Source: Longimicrobiaceae bacterium (GTDB lineage Bacteria > Gemmatimonadota > Gemmatimonadetes > Longimicrobiales > Longimicrobiaceae). Taken from it: DNA of 64,000 bases. Positions 8,088 through 18,211 of the stretch are shown one piece after another. Positions within the stretch are counted from its first letter, which is position 1. Every line of letters begins with the position of its first letter. The notes under the pieces are model-generated. The model had not been told where the DNA came from. It searched no databases and saw only the letters and a list, made by a program, of their open reading frames with translations. A program made the position numbers and the translations under genes. The stretch covers positions 62,001 through 126,000 of the forward strand of contig DASVBS010000053.1 in the NCBI GenBank assembly GCA_036375715.1, in the 5' to 3' direction.

Positions 8088-9241
8088 TCAGTCCCGGTCG
8101 CCCGCGCCCAACGGCACCTTGATGCACGCGGCGAAGTGCCCACCTCCTTTGTCCGCCAGGGGCGGCACGATCCGCGCGCAGTCCGCGTCCTTGAGCGGGT
8201 GCTGGCAACGGGGATGAAAGGGGCAGCCCGGCGGCGGATTGGCGGGCGAAGGGACGTCACCCTGCAGCACGATCCGCTGCGCCTTGCGGCCGGGCTCCGG
8301 TACGGGCACGGCGGACAGCAGCGCCTTCGTGTACGGCATCAACGGATTGCGATAGAGCTCGTCGGCATCGGCGAGCTCGACGATACGGCCCAGGTACATC
8401 ACCGCCACCCGGTCGCTGATGTGCTCCACCACCGAGAGGTCGTGCGCGATGAACAGGTAGGTGAGCCCCAGCTCCTGCTGGAGATCCTGTAGCAGGTTGA
8501 TGACCTGGGCCTGCACCGATACGTCGAGCGCCGACACCGGCTCGTCGCAGACGATGAGGTCCGGCTCGACCGCCAGCGCCCGAGCAATCCCGATGCGCTG
8601 GCGCTGCCCGCCCGAAAACTCGTGCGGATAGCGGACGGCGTGTTCCGGCCGCAACCCGACCACCTTCAGCAACTCGGCAATCCGCTCGTCCTCGCGACCC
8701 ACCGCCAGCCGGTGGATCTTCAGCACCTCCCGCAGCGCGTCGCCGACGGTCAGGCGCGGGTTTAGCGAAGAGAACGGATCCTGGAACACGTACTGGGCCT
8801 TCCGGCGGAAGCGTCGCAGCTCCTCCGGATCCATCTCGAAGACGTTCTTGTCGCGGAAGGTAACCGTCCCTCCGGTAGGGTTCTCCATCCGCAGGAGGGT
8901 GCGTCCCGTGGTGGTCTTCCCACACCCCGATTCCCCCACCAGGCCGAGGGTCTCCCCCTCCCGCATGTAGAAGGACACTCCATCCACGGCCTTTATGTCA
9001 CCTACGTGGCGTTGAAGGAAGCCCTTCCGGATGGGAAAGTACTTCCGCAACTGCTTGACGATCAGCAGCGCATCCCGCGGCGGCTCGAGGTCGTCCGGCG
9101 TCTGCCCTCGCAGATCGGAATCTCCCTTGGCCGGCGGCAGTGCGCGGGAACCCACCGGGGTCTCCTCGCGGTCGACCTCCGGCAGAGTGTCGATTCCGGG
9201 CCGCGTGCCGATGCTCTCGCGCCCTTCCGGGTTCGTCGCCA

Positions 9242-9242
<1 letters not shown>
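8088..9242 (-). CDS. Peptide/nickel ABC importer ATP-binding protein (OppF/DppF type)
   Basis: 384 residues. Walker [11 protein letters not shown]-loop [12 protein letters not shown], signature SGGQRQR, Walker B LIVCDEP and a switch His in [11 protein letters not shown] are all present, so it should be an active ATPase. The C-terminal oligopeptide-transporter extension carries the Cys-rich motif [11 protein letters not shown]. The N-terminal 55 residues before the ABC fold are longer than usual and of low complexity. Its ATG overlaps the stop of the partner ATPase gene by one base (TGATG). It is the last gene of the transporter cluster and should form a heterodimer with that partner on the cytoplasmic face of the permeases. 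Confidence 0.93.
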
Positions 9243-10372
<1,130 letters not shown>

Positions 10373-10381
10373 AGGAAGTGG

Positions 10382-10527
10382 TAATTACGAATTACGAATT
10401 ACGAATTACGGGGCGCCATCCTGCCAGCGGAGCAGTGCCTGGAGATTCGAACTCTCGCAGTCCGTGGTCCAAGATCCGTAGATCGCAGCTCATAATTCGG
10501 AGTTTCGTAATTCGTAATTCGTAATTC
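10382..10527. repeat. Heptad inverted-repeat element A (GAATTAC/GTAATTC arms)
   Basis: The left arm 10382-10409 is four 7-base units (one TAATTAC, three GAATTAC). The right arm 10507-10527 is three GTAATTC units, the exact complement, preceded by degenerate units from about 10492. The arms enclose about 85-95 bases of unrelated GC-rich sequence. A transcript from either strand could fold into a long A/U-rich stem. The right arm ends 3 bases from the stop codon of the upstream minus-strand permease gene. There is no open frame in the core and no target-site duplication that I can see. Confidence 0.85.
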
Positions 10528-10530
10528 CTG

Positions 10531-11748
10531 CTACGTCCTCAGCCTCGGATCCAGCGCATCCCTCAGCCCGTCCCCCAGCAGGTTGAAGGCAGTAACCGTC
10601 AGGACGATGGCGAGGCCAGGGAAGGTGGCGATCCACCAAGCGGTCACCAGGGCGTCGCGGCCGTCGGCGATCATGTTCCCCCAGCTCGGGGTGGGTGGCT
10701 GTACGCCCAGTCCCAGAAACGAGAGGGACGCCTCCACCAGGATCGTGTTGCCTATGCCCAGAGTGGTGTAGACGATGACGGGCGCGAGGGTATTGGGGAT
10801 GATGTGACGGAAGATGATCCGCCAGTCCGTCATCCCCAGGACCCGCGCAGCCTGGACGAACTCACGCTCGCGCAGCGACAACACCTCGCCGCGGACGATA
10901 CGCGCGACGCTCATCCACCCGGTCAGGCCGAGCACCAGCACCACCAGCCAGATCGACGGCTCGAACAGCGCGATCACCACGATCAGCAGCACCAGGCGCG
11001 GGAACGACAGCATCATGTCGGTGAAGCGCATGAGCACCGCGTCGGTCCACTTGCCGAAGTAGCCGGCGAGCGCGCCGATGAGCGTGCCGAAGGTGACGCT
11101 GATCGCCACCGCCACGAAGCCGATGGTCAGCGAGATCCGGGCGCCGTAGAGGACGCGGGAGAAGATGTCGCGTCCGAACTTGTCGGTCCCCATCGGATGC
11201 TCGAGCGAGGGCTCGAGATAGCGGGTGAGGACGATGTCACCCTGCGCGGTGGGATCGAAGGGGGCGATCAGCGGCGCGAGGAGCGTGATGGCGTAGAGGA
11301 CGACCATGGTGATCAGCCCCGCCATCGCCAGGTGGTTGCGACGGAAATGACGCGCGGCGATCGCCCACTGTGAGTCGCCCTGCAGCCGCGGAACGCGTCG
11401 CGATCGGACGATCAGATCGTATAGGCCCCATCCCCAGATCCCCACCAACAGTGCGACCAGCGTCACCACCGCCACGATCATGTCCACCGGTCGCCGCCGC
11501 GCCTCAATCAAGGCGGAGATCTCCTGCCCCGAGAGATAGGCGAGCCCCAGCAACGCCCCCCAACCGAGCAGCAGGCACATTCCCATCAGCCATTCCCCGC
11601 GCAGCAGGTGCCCGCTCCCGGGAAGCACGACCGACAGCCCGACCTGCCCCGGAGTCGCCGGCGCACGCCGACCCACGACCGGCGCCGCCGCCGCCGCCGA
11701 GAGCGGCTCGGGAGGGGAAGACTCGAGGGCTGGGGGAGGTTGGGGCAT
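10531..11748 (-). CDS. Peptide/nickel ABC importer permease (DppC type) with extra N-terminal membrane domain
   Basis: 405 residues, about 100 more than usual DppC/OppC. Residues about 140-405 are the standard permease: the OppC N-terminal segment FRRNHLAMAG, MGTDKFGRDIFSRVLYGARI and the EAA loop (EFVQAARVLGMTDWRIIFRH) that docks the ATPases. The extra residues 30-120 hold about three hydrophobic segments starting VVLPGSGHLLRGEWLMG, similar in look to small TM2/DUF5683-like membrane modules with a PGxG..Y/L.G motif. It forms the inner-membrane channel with the DppB-type permease. It is flanked on both sides by heptad inverted-repeat elements. Confidence 0.9.
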   Translation of the reverse strand: MPQPPPALESSPPEPLSAAAAAPVVGRRAPATPGQVGLSVVLPGSGHLLRGEWLMGMCLLLGWGALLGLAYLSGQEISALIEARRRPVDMIVAVVTLVALLVGIWGWGLYDLIVRSRRVPRLQGDSQWAIAARHFRRNHLAMAGLITMVVLYAITLLAPLIAPFDPTAQGDIVLTRYLEPSLEHPMGTDKFGRDIFSRVLYGARISLTIGFVAVAISVTFGTLIGALAGYFGKWTDAVLMRFTDMMLSFPRLVLLIVVIALFEPSIWLVVLVLGLTGWMSVARIVRGEVLSLREREFVQAARVLGMTDWRIIFRHIIPNTLAPVIVYTTLGIGNTILVEASLSFLGLGVQPPTPSWGNMIADGRDALVTAWWIATFPGLAIVLTVTAFNLLGDGLRDALDPRLRT

Positions 11749-11759
11749 ATGTCGAATAC

Positions 11760-11917
11760 GAATTACGAATTACAAATTACGGATTGCGGATTGCGAATTA
11801 CGGATAATCACTACGAACAACGTTTCGTTTTACCGCGGCTGCCGTAGGGATCGTGTCTTGAATTCCGGCGCTCGAGCCCGCGACAAGCCATAATTCGTAA
11901 TTCGCAATTGCGCATTC
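11760..11917. repeat. Heptad inverted-repeat element B (GAATTAC-type arms)
   Basis: The left arm 11760-11808 has about seven 7-base units (GAATTAC, GAATTAC, AAATTAC, GGATTGC, GGATTGC, GAATTAC, GGATAAT). The right arm 11890-11917 has four (ATAATTC, GTAATTC, GCAATTG, CGCATTC). Variant units on the left are partly matched by complementary variants on the right (GGATTGC versus GCAATTG), which suggests a conserved stem. The core is about 81 bases and unlike that of element A. The right arm ends 3 bases from the stop of the DppB-type permease gene. Confidence 0.8.
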
Positions 11918-11920
11918 GCC

Positions 11921-12904
11921 TCATTCGACGCGAATGCGCGGGTCCACCACGGCGTACAGCACGTCCGCCAGCAGATTCCCGATCACCACCATGGCGGCGG
12001 CGACGAAGCTGGTGGCCATCACCAGCGGGTAGTCGCGCTGGAAGATGGCGTCCACGATCAGGCGGCCCATGCCGGGCCAGGCGAAGATCGTCTCCACCAG
12101 CACCGAGCCGGAGAGCAGCACGGGAAGGTAGAGGCCCAGCAGCGTGATGATGGGAATGAGCGCGTTGCGCAGGGCGTGCTTGAAGATGACCGCGCGCTCG
12201 GAGAGACCCTTGGCACGCGCGGTACGGATGTAGTCCTGGTGAATGACCTCGAGCATCGAACCGCGCATGTAGCGCGCGACGCCGGCCGCGTTCCCGATGC
12301 CCAGCGCCGTCACTGGCAGGATCAGGTGCTCGATCCGATCCCACATCTTCTCGCCGAAGGACATGAACTCATAGCCGACGCTGGTCATGCCGGTGGCGGG
12401 GAACTGCAGCGGCCAGTCCCACTGGTTCGCCTTCCAACTGAAGAGCAGCACCAGCATCAGCGCGAACCAGAAGGAGGGCATCGAATAGAAGAAGAGTGCC
12501 AAAAAGGTCAGCACGTTGTCCGCCGCCGAGTACTGGCGCACCGCCTGGACGATGCCGACCAGCATCCCCAGCACGAAGATCACCACCAGCGACGCCAGCA
12601 TCAGTTGGACGGTGTTCCACAGTACTTCCGGCAGGATGTCGCCGATGGGGCGCATCTGCCCGAACGAGTAGCCGAAGTCGCCCCGCAGGAAGGCGGTCAG
12701 CCACTTGAAATACTGCACGTGAAGCGGCCGATCGAGCCCGAAGTTGCGCCGCATCTGCTCGATCACTTCCGGCGCTACATTCGGGTTGAAGTACCGGGCG
12801 GTAGGGTCGCCCGGGGCCAGATTGATGATGAAGAAGATGAGGGTGAGGATTCCCAGCAGGAGCGGAATCGCCCCGACCAGCCGACGCAGAAGGTAAGCGA
12901 TCAC
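11921..12904 (-). CDS. Peptide/nickel ABC importer permease (DppB type)
   Basis: 327 residues with six predicted membrane segments. The start MIAYLLRRLVGAIPLLLGIL and the periplasmic NLAPGDPTARYF are typical of DppB/OppB proteins. The EAA loop is in IRTARAKGLSERAVIFKHAL, followed by NALIPIITLLG. It should pair with the DppC-type permease to form the inner-membrane pore. It lies 153 bases downstream of the first substrate-binding protein gene, with a hairpin in the gap that could lower permease expression relative to the binding proteins. Confidence 0.93.
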   Translation of the reverse strand: MIAYLLRRLVGAIPLLLGILTLIFFIINLAPGDPTARYFNPNVAPEVIEQMRRNFGLDRPLHVQYFKWLTAFLRGDFGYSFGQMRPIGDILPEVLWNTVQLMLASLVVIFVLGMLVGIVQAVRQYSAADNVLTFLALFFYSMPSFWFALMLVLLFSWKANQWDWPLQFPATGMTSVGYEFMSFGEKMWDRIEHLILPVTALGIGNAAGVARYMRGSMLEVIHQDYIRTARAKGLSERAVIFKHALRNALIPIITLLGLYLPVLLSGSVLVETIFAWPGMGRLIVDAIFQRDYPLVMATSFVAAAMVVIGNLLADVLYAVVDPRIRVE

Positions 12905-12999
12905 GGATCGTGGCTCCGGTGGTCGCGATCGGGTGAGACAGGGGTCATGAGCACCGTCGCAGCAGGGCTGGGCGTTTCGGTCGAAAAATGCTCCCGCGG

Positions 13000-13027
13000 G
13001 GCCGCTCTCGCACGGCGGGGAGCGGCC
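13000..13027. terminator. Hairpin between binding-protein and permease genes, possible partial terminator
   Basis: GGCCGCTC at 13000-13007 pairs with GAGCGGCC at 13020-13027 around a 12-base loop. Read on the minus strand, a TTTTT run follows about 10 bases further on (plus-strand 12984-12988). The position after the binding-protein genes and ahead of the permease gene is where ABC operons often carry a leaky terminator or mRNA-stabilising stem. The T run is not directly adjacent, so this is tentative. Confidence 0.35.
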
Positions 13028-13057
13028 GCAAGGGACAGGCCAGGTTGAAGTTAGGTC

Positions 13058-14749
13058 TTACTCGGTCGTGTCCGTGGTGGCGGGCGCGAAGCCCCCGCGC
13101 TGCTGGTCCTCGGGAATCCACCACTCCCAGGCATTCTGGTAGGGACCGAAGGTGTTCACTTTCACCCCGCGAACCCGCTCGTTGATCCCGTTCACCTGGT
13201 CCATGTAGAAGAGCCAGGTGTAGGGCTGGTCCTCCACGAGCTTGGCGGCTGCCTGCTTCCAGTAGGGGATGGCCGCCTCCTCCGTCGGCTGCGCCAGTGC
13301 CAGCTCGAAGAGCCGCTGAGCCTCGGGGTTAGCATAGGAGACGATGTTGAACGGCGACTCCGGGCTCCACATCCCGGTGAGGTCAGCCGAGAGCGGCACG
13401 CCCCATCCGCCCAGCGCTGCCTCGTAATCCTCTCTCACCAGCGCGTCCATGAAGGTGTTGAACTCGAGGGAGCGGAGCTGAGCATCCACGCCGATCTGCC
13501 GCCACTGCTGCTGTACGATCTGTGAGACGTCGGCGCGACGCTGATTTCCCGAGTTGGTTACCAGCGTGAAACGGAACGGCTTACCGTCCTTCTCGACGAT
13601 GCCATCGCCGTTGTTGTCCACCCATCCCTTGCGGGACAGGATCTCCCGTGCCTGATCGGGATCGTACGGGAGCAGCGGCGTCATCTGCGGATCATAGAGA
13701 TCCGCGAAGATCGGAGGGTACGGCCCGCTGGCCCGGACCGCGAACTCCGTCATCTGCAGCGCCTCGAGGATCCCCTCGACGTTGATTGCCATTCCCAGCG
13801 CCCGTCGGATCTCCGGGTCGGCGAATGCCTCGAACGAGTTGGGGTTGTAGGCGATGTAGTCGTAGAATCGCTTCTCCTCCATTTCGAAGCGAATCTGCGG
13901 AGCCTGCTGGCGGAGCATAGGCACATGCTCGAAGCCCACCCCGTTCACCCAGTCAATGGTGCCGGTCTGCAGTTCCACGATCCGGGTCGTGGCGTCCGGA
14001 ATCACACGGAAAACGATCTGGTCGAGATACCCGGCCGGCTGGAAGTGCGGATTGCGCGAGAGAACCACCTGCTGCCCTCGGGACCAGCTGGCGATCTGAT
14101 AGGGTCCGCTGACCACCAGACCGCCGTTCTCCGGATTGCGAACGCTCGGGTGCGTCGCCAGCTCGGACGGCGGCACCGACTCGTACACATGCCGGGGGAC
14201 GATGCCGTGCGTCGAGTGGAACAGCATCTCCGGATAGCGGCGCCGGAAGCGGAAAAGCACGGTGGAATCGTCCTCGGCCACCACTTCCTCGATGTGCTCC
14301 GTATAATCCTGGCGCGGAGACGCGACCATGGGGTCGCGGAGCATGTGGTAGGTAAAGACGACATCGTGCGCGGTGATGGGTGTGCCGTCCGACCAGCGCA
14401 CATCCGACCGCATGTGGAAGCGGATGCCGGTTGAATCGGGTGCGACGTACTCGTAGGAGCGCGCCAGGGCCATGGGGCTCTCGTCCGCGGTGACGTACCG
14501 CACGCGACCGTCCGCCCACTCGCCTCGCAGCAGGCCCATGTACAACACATCCTGCAGGGTCGCGTCGAGGCCGCCCTGGGAAAGGGTGGCCAGCGGTTGA
14601 GCCATGTCGGAGTTCTGGGCGATGACGACCGTGCCGCCAGAGACCGGATCTCCATCCCCTCCGGAACCGCCACTCGCCGCATCCCTTCCACAACCGGCCC
14701 ATATCAACAAGACCGTGGCGGCCAACAATCCCCTGGCGGTGCGTGGCAT
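13058..14749 (-). CDS. Extracellular solute-binding protein family 5 (peptide/nickel), lipoprotein 1 of 3
   Basis: 563 residues. A signal with AGC as the probable lipidation site (the -3 residue is Trp, off consensus) precedes a family-5 fold: the domain I segment VRFH-like IRFHMRSDVRWSDGTPITAHD, then GPYQIASWSRGQQVVLSRNP and the characteristic DPDQAREILSRKGWVDNNGDG. Family members capture oligopeptides, nickel-chelates or sugars in the periplasm and deliver them to the DppBC permeases. ATG 14749 was chosen over 14806 because GGAGAGGAAG lies just ahead. It is nearest of the three to the permease genes. Confidence 0.9.
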   Translation of the reverse strand: MPRTARGLLAATVLLIWAGCGRDAASGGSGGDGDPVSGGTVVIAQNSDMAQPLATLSQGGLDATLQDVLYMGLLRGEWADGRVRYVTADESPMALARSYEYVAPDSTGIRFHMRSDVRWSDGTPITAHDVVFTYHMLRDPMVASPRQDYTEHIEEVVAEDDSTVLFRFRRRYPEMLFHSTHGIVPRHVYESVPPSELATHPSVRNPENGGLVVSGPYQIASWSRGQQVVLSRNPHFQPAGYLDQIVFRVIPDATTRIVELQTGTIDWVNGVGFEHVPMLRQQAPQIRFEMEEKRFYDYIAYNPNSFEAFADPEIRRALGMAINVEGILEALQMTEFAVRASGPYPPIFADLYDPQMTPLLPYDPDQAREILSRKGWVDNNGDGIVEKDGKPFRFTLVTNSGNQRRADVSQIVQQQWRQIGVDAQLRSLEFNTFMDALVREDYEAALGGWGVPLSADLTGMWSPESPFNIVSYANPEAQRLFELALAQPTEEAAIPYWKQAAAKLVEDQPYTWLFYMDQVNGINERVRGVKVNTFGPYQNAWEWWIPEDQQRGGFAPATTDTTE

Positions 14750-14769
14750 CGTCTTCCTCTCCGGTCCGC

Positions 14770-16434
14770 TCAGTTTCCGCGACGCATGCTTGGGAGGATC
14801 CACCATCGGTCGACCCCCACCCAGTCCCCTCGCGCGTCAGGATTCACGTTCCGCAGCCGCTCGTGGACCCCCTCGAGCCGCTCCTGGAAGTACAGGAAGG
14901 TAAACGGTTGATCGTGTGCGATCTTGCGCTGGTACTCTACCCAGAGCGCCCTCGCCTCTTCCCGATCCACTACGGTCGGGAGCTTTTCCAGCACGCGATC
15001 CGTTTCCGGGTCGCAGTAGCCGACCCACTGGAAAGGATCGTCACGCTTGTCGCAGTGGAACAGGTCTGTGTCGTCGATCCGGAACTCGGTCACCCACCCG
15101 ATGATCACCGCGTCGAAATCACGCAGGTCGGGGGTCTGGATCTGGTTCAGCAGGGTCCCCCACTCCACGACCCGCGACTCAGCCGCGATACCGACCCGCC
15201 GCAGATCCGACTGGACCTTCGCCGCGATGTCGGCTCGGAGCTGGTTGCCCTGATTGGTCTTGATCACGAAGCGGAAGGGTTGCCCGGCTTCGTTCTCGAT
15301 GATCCCATCCCCGTTGCGATCCTCCCAGCCGGCCTCCGCGAGGAGCTCGCGAGCCGCCTCGGGATCGTACTTCAGGTCACTCCCCGCTTCCGGATCGTAC
15401 TGCCAGAAGAAAGGCGGTACAGTCGAGTTCGCAAGCTGGCCGTAGCCGTAAACGATTCCGTCGATGATTCCCTGTCGATCGATGGCCATCGTCAGCGCGC
15501 GACGAACGCGCACGTCGTCGAACGGCGGACGGCGCTCGTTCCAGCCGATGACCAGGAAGGCGCGATCGGGGAAGGATACCAGGCGCGTATTCGGGTGGCT
15601 CTCGATTCGCGCGGCCTGGTCCGCGACGGGTGCGATATAATAGTCGATCGATCCCGTGAACAGCTCGGTCAGCAAGCTGGTGGGTTCGGGGATGAACCGA
15701 TACACCAATCGGTCGAGGTACGGGCGCCCCCCGAGCTCCTCAGGGAAGTCCTCGTTCGCCTCGAACACCCAGTTCTGCCCCAGCGTGCGCGAAACGAAGC
15801 GGAACGGACCATTCCCCACCGGCTCTTGCGTGGAGAACGGGTGATTGCGGAGCTCCGCTGGCGGCACTCCCTCCAGGATATGGCGTGGCACCGGGGCGAA
15901 GGAACGCCATGGATCCATGTAGTCCGCATGGGGCTCCATCTCCACCCGAAAAGTGAACGAGTCTACGGCCACCCCTTCCCCGTAATGCGTCCAGAAGGCG
16001 GTATTCGGATAGCCTGTCTCCGGGGTGGTCGCCATCGCGTAGCTGAACTCCAGGTCGTACGCAGTCGTCTTCACCCCATCGTGCCAGTAGACGTCGTCGC
16101 GTAGATGGAAGGTGATGGCCGAGGTGTCTTCGTTCAGCTCCCAGGAACGGGCGAGGTAGGGGACCGGCTCGAAGTTCTCATCATACCGGATCAGCGGCAT
16201 GAACAGGACGAACATGCGCAGCTGAGCCGAGTTGTGGTCGGTTGCGGTAAGCGGGTTGATGTCCGGAATGTCGTTGATGGTGGCGACCACGGCAGTCCCC
16301 CCATAGCGATCCTCCTCCGCCACGGCTGTTTCCAGCTCTGCGAAGGTATCGCCGCCGCCCCCTGGCCCATCTCCACACGCGGCGAGCGACGACAATACCA
16401 TCCCTACCGCCATCAGGTGTCGATAGCGCGCCAA
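14770..16434 (-). CDS. Extracellular solute-binding protein family 5, lipoprotein 2 of 3
   Basis: 554 residues from a TTG start at 16434, chosen because AGGAG stands about 8 bases upstream, whereas the in-frame ATGs at 16413 and 16518 have no ribosome site. The signal ends in the lipobox SLAAC. Family-5 landmarks are FHLRDDVYWHDGVKTTAYD, VGNGPFRFVSRTLGQNWVFE and DPEAARELLAEAGWEDRNGDG. Asp/Asn-rich EDRNGDGI and the similar segment of its neighbours resemble a calcium loop. It follows the third binding-protein gene and precedes the first by 20 bases. The sequence differs enough from its neighbours to suggest different ligands. Confidence 0.88.
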   Translation of the reverse strand: MARYRHLMAVGMVLSSLAACGDGPGGGGDTFAELETAVAEEDRYGGTAVVATINDIPDINPLTATDHNSAQLRMFVLFMPLIRYDENFEPVPYLARSWELNEDTSAITFHLRDDVYWHDGVKTTAYDLEFSYAMATTPETGYPNTAFWTHYGEGVAVDSFTFRVEMEPHADYMDPWRSFAPVPRHILEGVPPAELRNHPFSTQEPVGNGPFRFVSRTLGQNWVFEANEDFPEELGGRPYLDRLVYRFIPEPTSLLTELFTGSIDYYIAPVADQAARIESHPNTRLVSFPDRAFLVIGWNERRPPFDDVRVRRALTMAIDRQGIIDGIVYGYGQLANSTVPPFFWQYDPEAGSDLKYDPEAARELLAEAGWEDRNGDGIIENEAGQPFRFVIKTNQGNQLRADIAAKVQSDLRRVGIAAESRVVEWGTLLNQIQTPDLRDFDAVIIGWVTEFRIDDTDLFHCDKRDDPFQWVGYCDPETDRVLEKLPTVVDREEARALWVEYQRKIAHDQPFTFLYFQERLEGVHERLRNVNPDARGDWVGVDRWWILPSMRRGN

Positions 16435-16532
16435 TCCCGTACTCCTGAAAGGTTTAGTCGAAAGCGAAGTAGACGAAGAGCCCGCCGCGGAGTACCCGTA
16501 CGTACCGGACCCTGCCAATCAGAGTTCCATCC

Positions 16533-18161
16533 TTACTGTCGGGAGGCGGGGATCCACCAGCGATCGATGTTCACGATCTTGCTGCGGACATCGGTCTGAA
16601 TGTTCTGCACGCGTTCTCCCACACCGGCCAGGTCCTCACTCCAGAAGAGGAAGGTGATCGGCTGCAGCTCCTGGAGCCGACCGCTGAACTCGGCCCAGAT
16701 CGGTGCGGCCTGCGCCGGATCGGTGGTGCGCAGTCCCTGCTCGATGAGAGAGTCGACGCCGGGGTCGCAGAAGCCCGCGCGGTTGGGAGATCCCGGCTGA
16801 CGCGCCTGGGCACAGGTAAACAGGGGGGTGGGGTCGACCTTGAAGGTATCCAGCGTCCAGTTGGAGATGACCGCTTCGTACTGGCGGTTGCGGTGCTGCT
16901 GCAGCAGGGTCTGGAACTCGATGGTGCGGAGATCCACGGCAATGCCGAGCGCCCGCAGACCCTGCTGGATGACGGTCGCGAGGTCCTGGTGCATGCGGTT
17001 GGCGGAGTTGACCAGCAGGGTGAAGCGAAAGGCCCTGCCGTCGCGATCGAGCACCTCGTCCCCGTTGCTGTCGCTCCACCCGGCTTCGGCGAGCAGCTGT
17101 GCAGCCGCCTGGGGGTCGTAGGGGAGCGGTTCAAGCCCGGGATCCAGCGGGCTCCATGGCGGAATCATCCCGGAGGCCGGGGCGGCCAGCCCATGCATCA
17201 GAGCCCGGATGAGCTCCGGCCGGTTGATGGCCATGGTGAGGGCCCTCCGCACCCGAGCATCGGAGAACAGCGGATTCTGGTTGTTCCAGCCGATATAGGT
17301 GAACTCACGCGACGGGTAGTGGCGCAGCTCGACCCCCGGCTGGTTTTCGAGCTGGATCGCCTGATCAGGCAACAGGGTGTAGCCGATCATATCGGCCGAG
17401 CCGTTGAGCAGCTCGGTGATCATGGTGGTCGGCTCGGGGATCACGCGGAAGACCACCCGGTCCAGATAGGGCCGCCCGCCAAGGCCCGCAGGGAAAGAGT
17501 CGTTGGCCTCCAGCACGAGGCGCTGGTTGCGTTCCCAGGAGACGAAACGAAACGGGCCGCTGCCCACGGGGCGTTGGTTGAACGGCGCCTGGCTCATCTG
17601 CGCCGGGGCAACGTCCGCCAGCAGGTGCCGCGGGACGGGCGCCCACCAGAAACCGTCCAGCGCCTGGGCATGGGGTGCATCGAAGTCGAAGCGCACCGTG
17701 AACGAGTCGATCACGGTGGCGGACCTCACCTGGTTGAGGTAGGCGGATCCTAGCAGCGAGGCGGTCTCCGGGTTCTTCGCCAGGTCGAAGGTGAACTTCA
17801 CGTCCTCGGCCGTCACGAGCTCGCCATCGTGCCAGCGAACGTCATCCCGGAGGTGAAAGGTCACGCTGCTGTCCGTCAGCTCCCAGGACTCGGCTAGATA
17901 CGGCTGAGGGGACAGAGACTCGTCGTAGCGGATCAGCGGGGTGAAGAGCATCTGCTTGATCACCTCGTCGGTGAGGATGCTCGTGTTCACCACCGGGTTG
18001 AAGGCCTGAAAATCGGTGAGGGTGGCGATGATCGCGGTCCCGCCCGGCTGCGGCTCGCCCGTCACCTCCTCGCGCGGCGCGTCCGCCCCGTTGCAGGCGG
18101 CCAACAAGCCGAGCATCAGCGGGCACATCCGAGCAGGGAGGACACTAGAAATCGAGGGCAT
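16533..18161 (-). CDS. Extracellular solute-binding protein family 5, lipoprotein 3 of 3
   Basis: About 542 residues with a lipobox LLAAC near residue 23. Typical segments are FHLRDDVRWHDGELVTAED, VGSGPFRFVSWERNQRLVLE and DPQAAAQLLAEAGWSDSNGD. It looks more like protein 2 than protein 1, in line with tandem duplication. The start is uncertain: ATGs at 18161 and 18128 both give a signal peptide and neither has a clear ribosome site, while ATG 18230 would overlap the upstream lipoyl-transferase gene. The gene lies 50 bases after that transferase gene on the same strand. Confidence 0.87.
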   Translation of the reverse strand: MPSISSVLPARMCPLMLGLLAACNGADAPREEVTGEPQPGGTAIIATLTDFQAFNPVVNTSILTDEVIKQMLFTPLIRYDESLSPQPYLAESWELTDSSVTFHLRDDVRWHDGELVTAEDVKFTFDLAKNPETASLLGSAYLNQVRSATVIDSFTVRFDFDAPHAQALDGFWWAPVPRHLLADVAPAQMSQAPFNQRPVGSGPFRFVSWERNQRLVLEANDSFPAGLGGRPYLDRVVFRVIPEPTTMITELLNGSADMIGYTLLPDQAIQLENQPGVELRHYPSREFTYIGWNNQNPLFSDARVRRALTMAINRPELIRALMHGLAAPASGMIPPWSPLDPGLEPLPYDPQAAAQLLAEAGWSDSNGDEVLDRDGRAFRFTLLVNSANRMHQDLATVIQQGLRALGIAVDLRTIEFQTLLQQHRNRQYEAVISNWTLDTFKVDPTPLFTCAQARQPGSPNRAGFCDPGVDSLIEQGLRTTDPAQAAPIWAEFSGRLQELQPITFLFWSEDLAGVGERVQNIQTDVRSKIVNIDRWWIPASRQ

Positions 18162-18211
18162 CGGGACGTGTGTGGGGGCGTCAGTGGAGAGTCGCAGCGG
18201 GCTAAGGCCGC

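Noticed and set aside
14743-16104. Open frame of 453 codons on the plus strand
   Set aside because: Antisense to the second binding-protein gene, which has a full family-5 fold; no ribosome site or recognisable domain on the plus strand.
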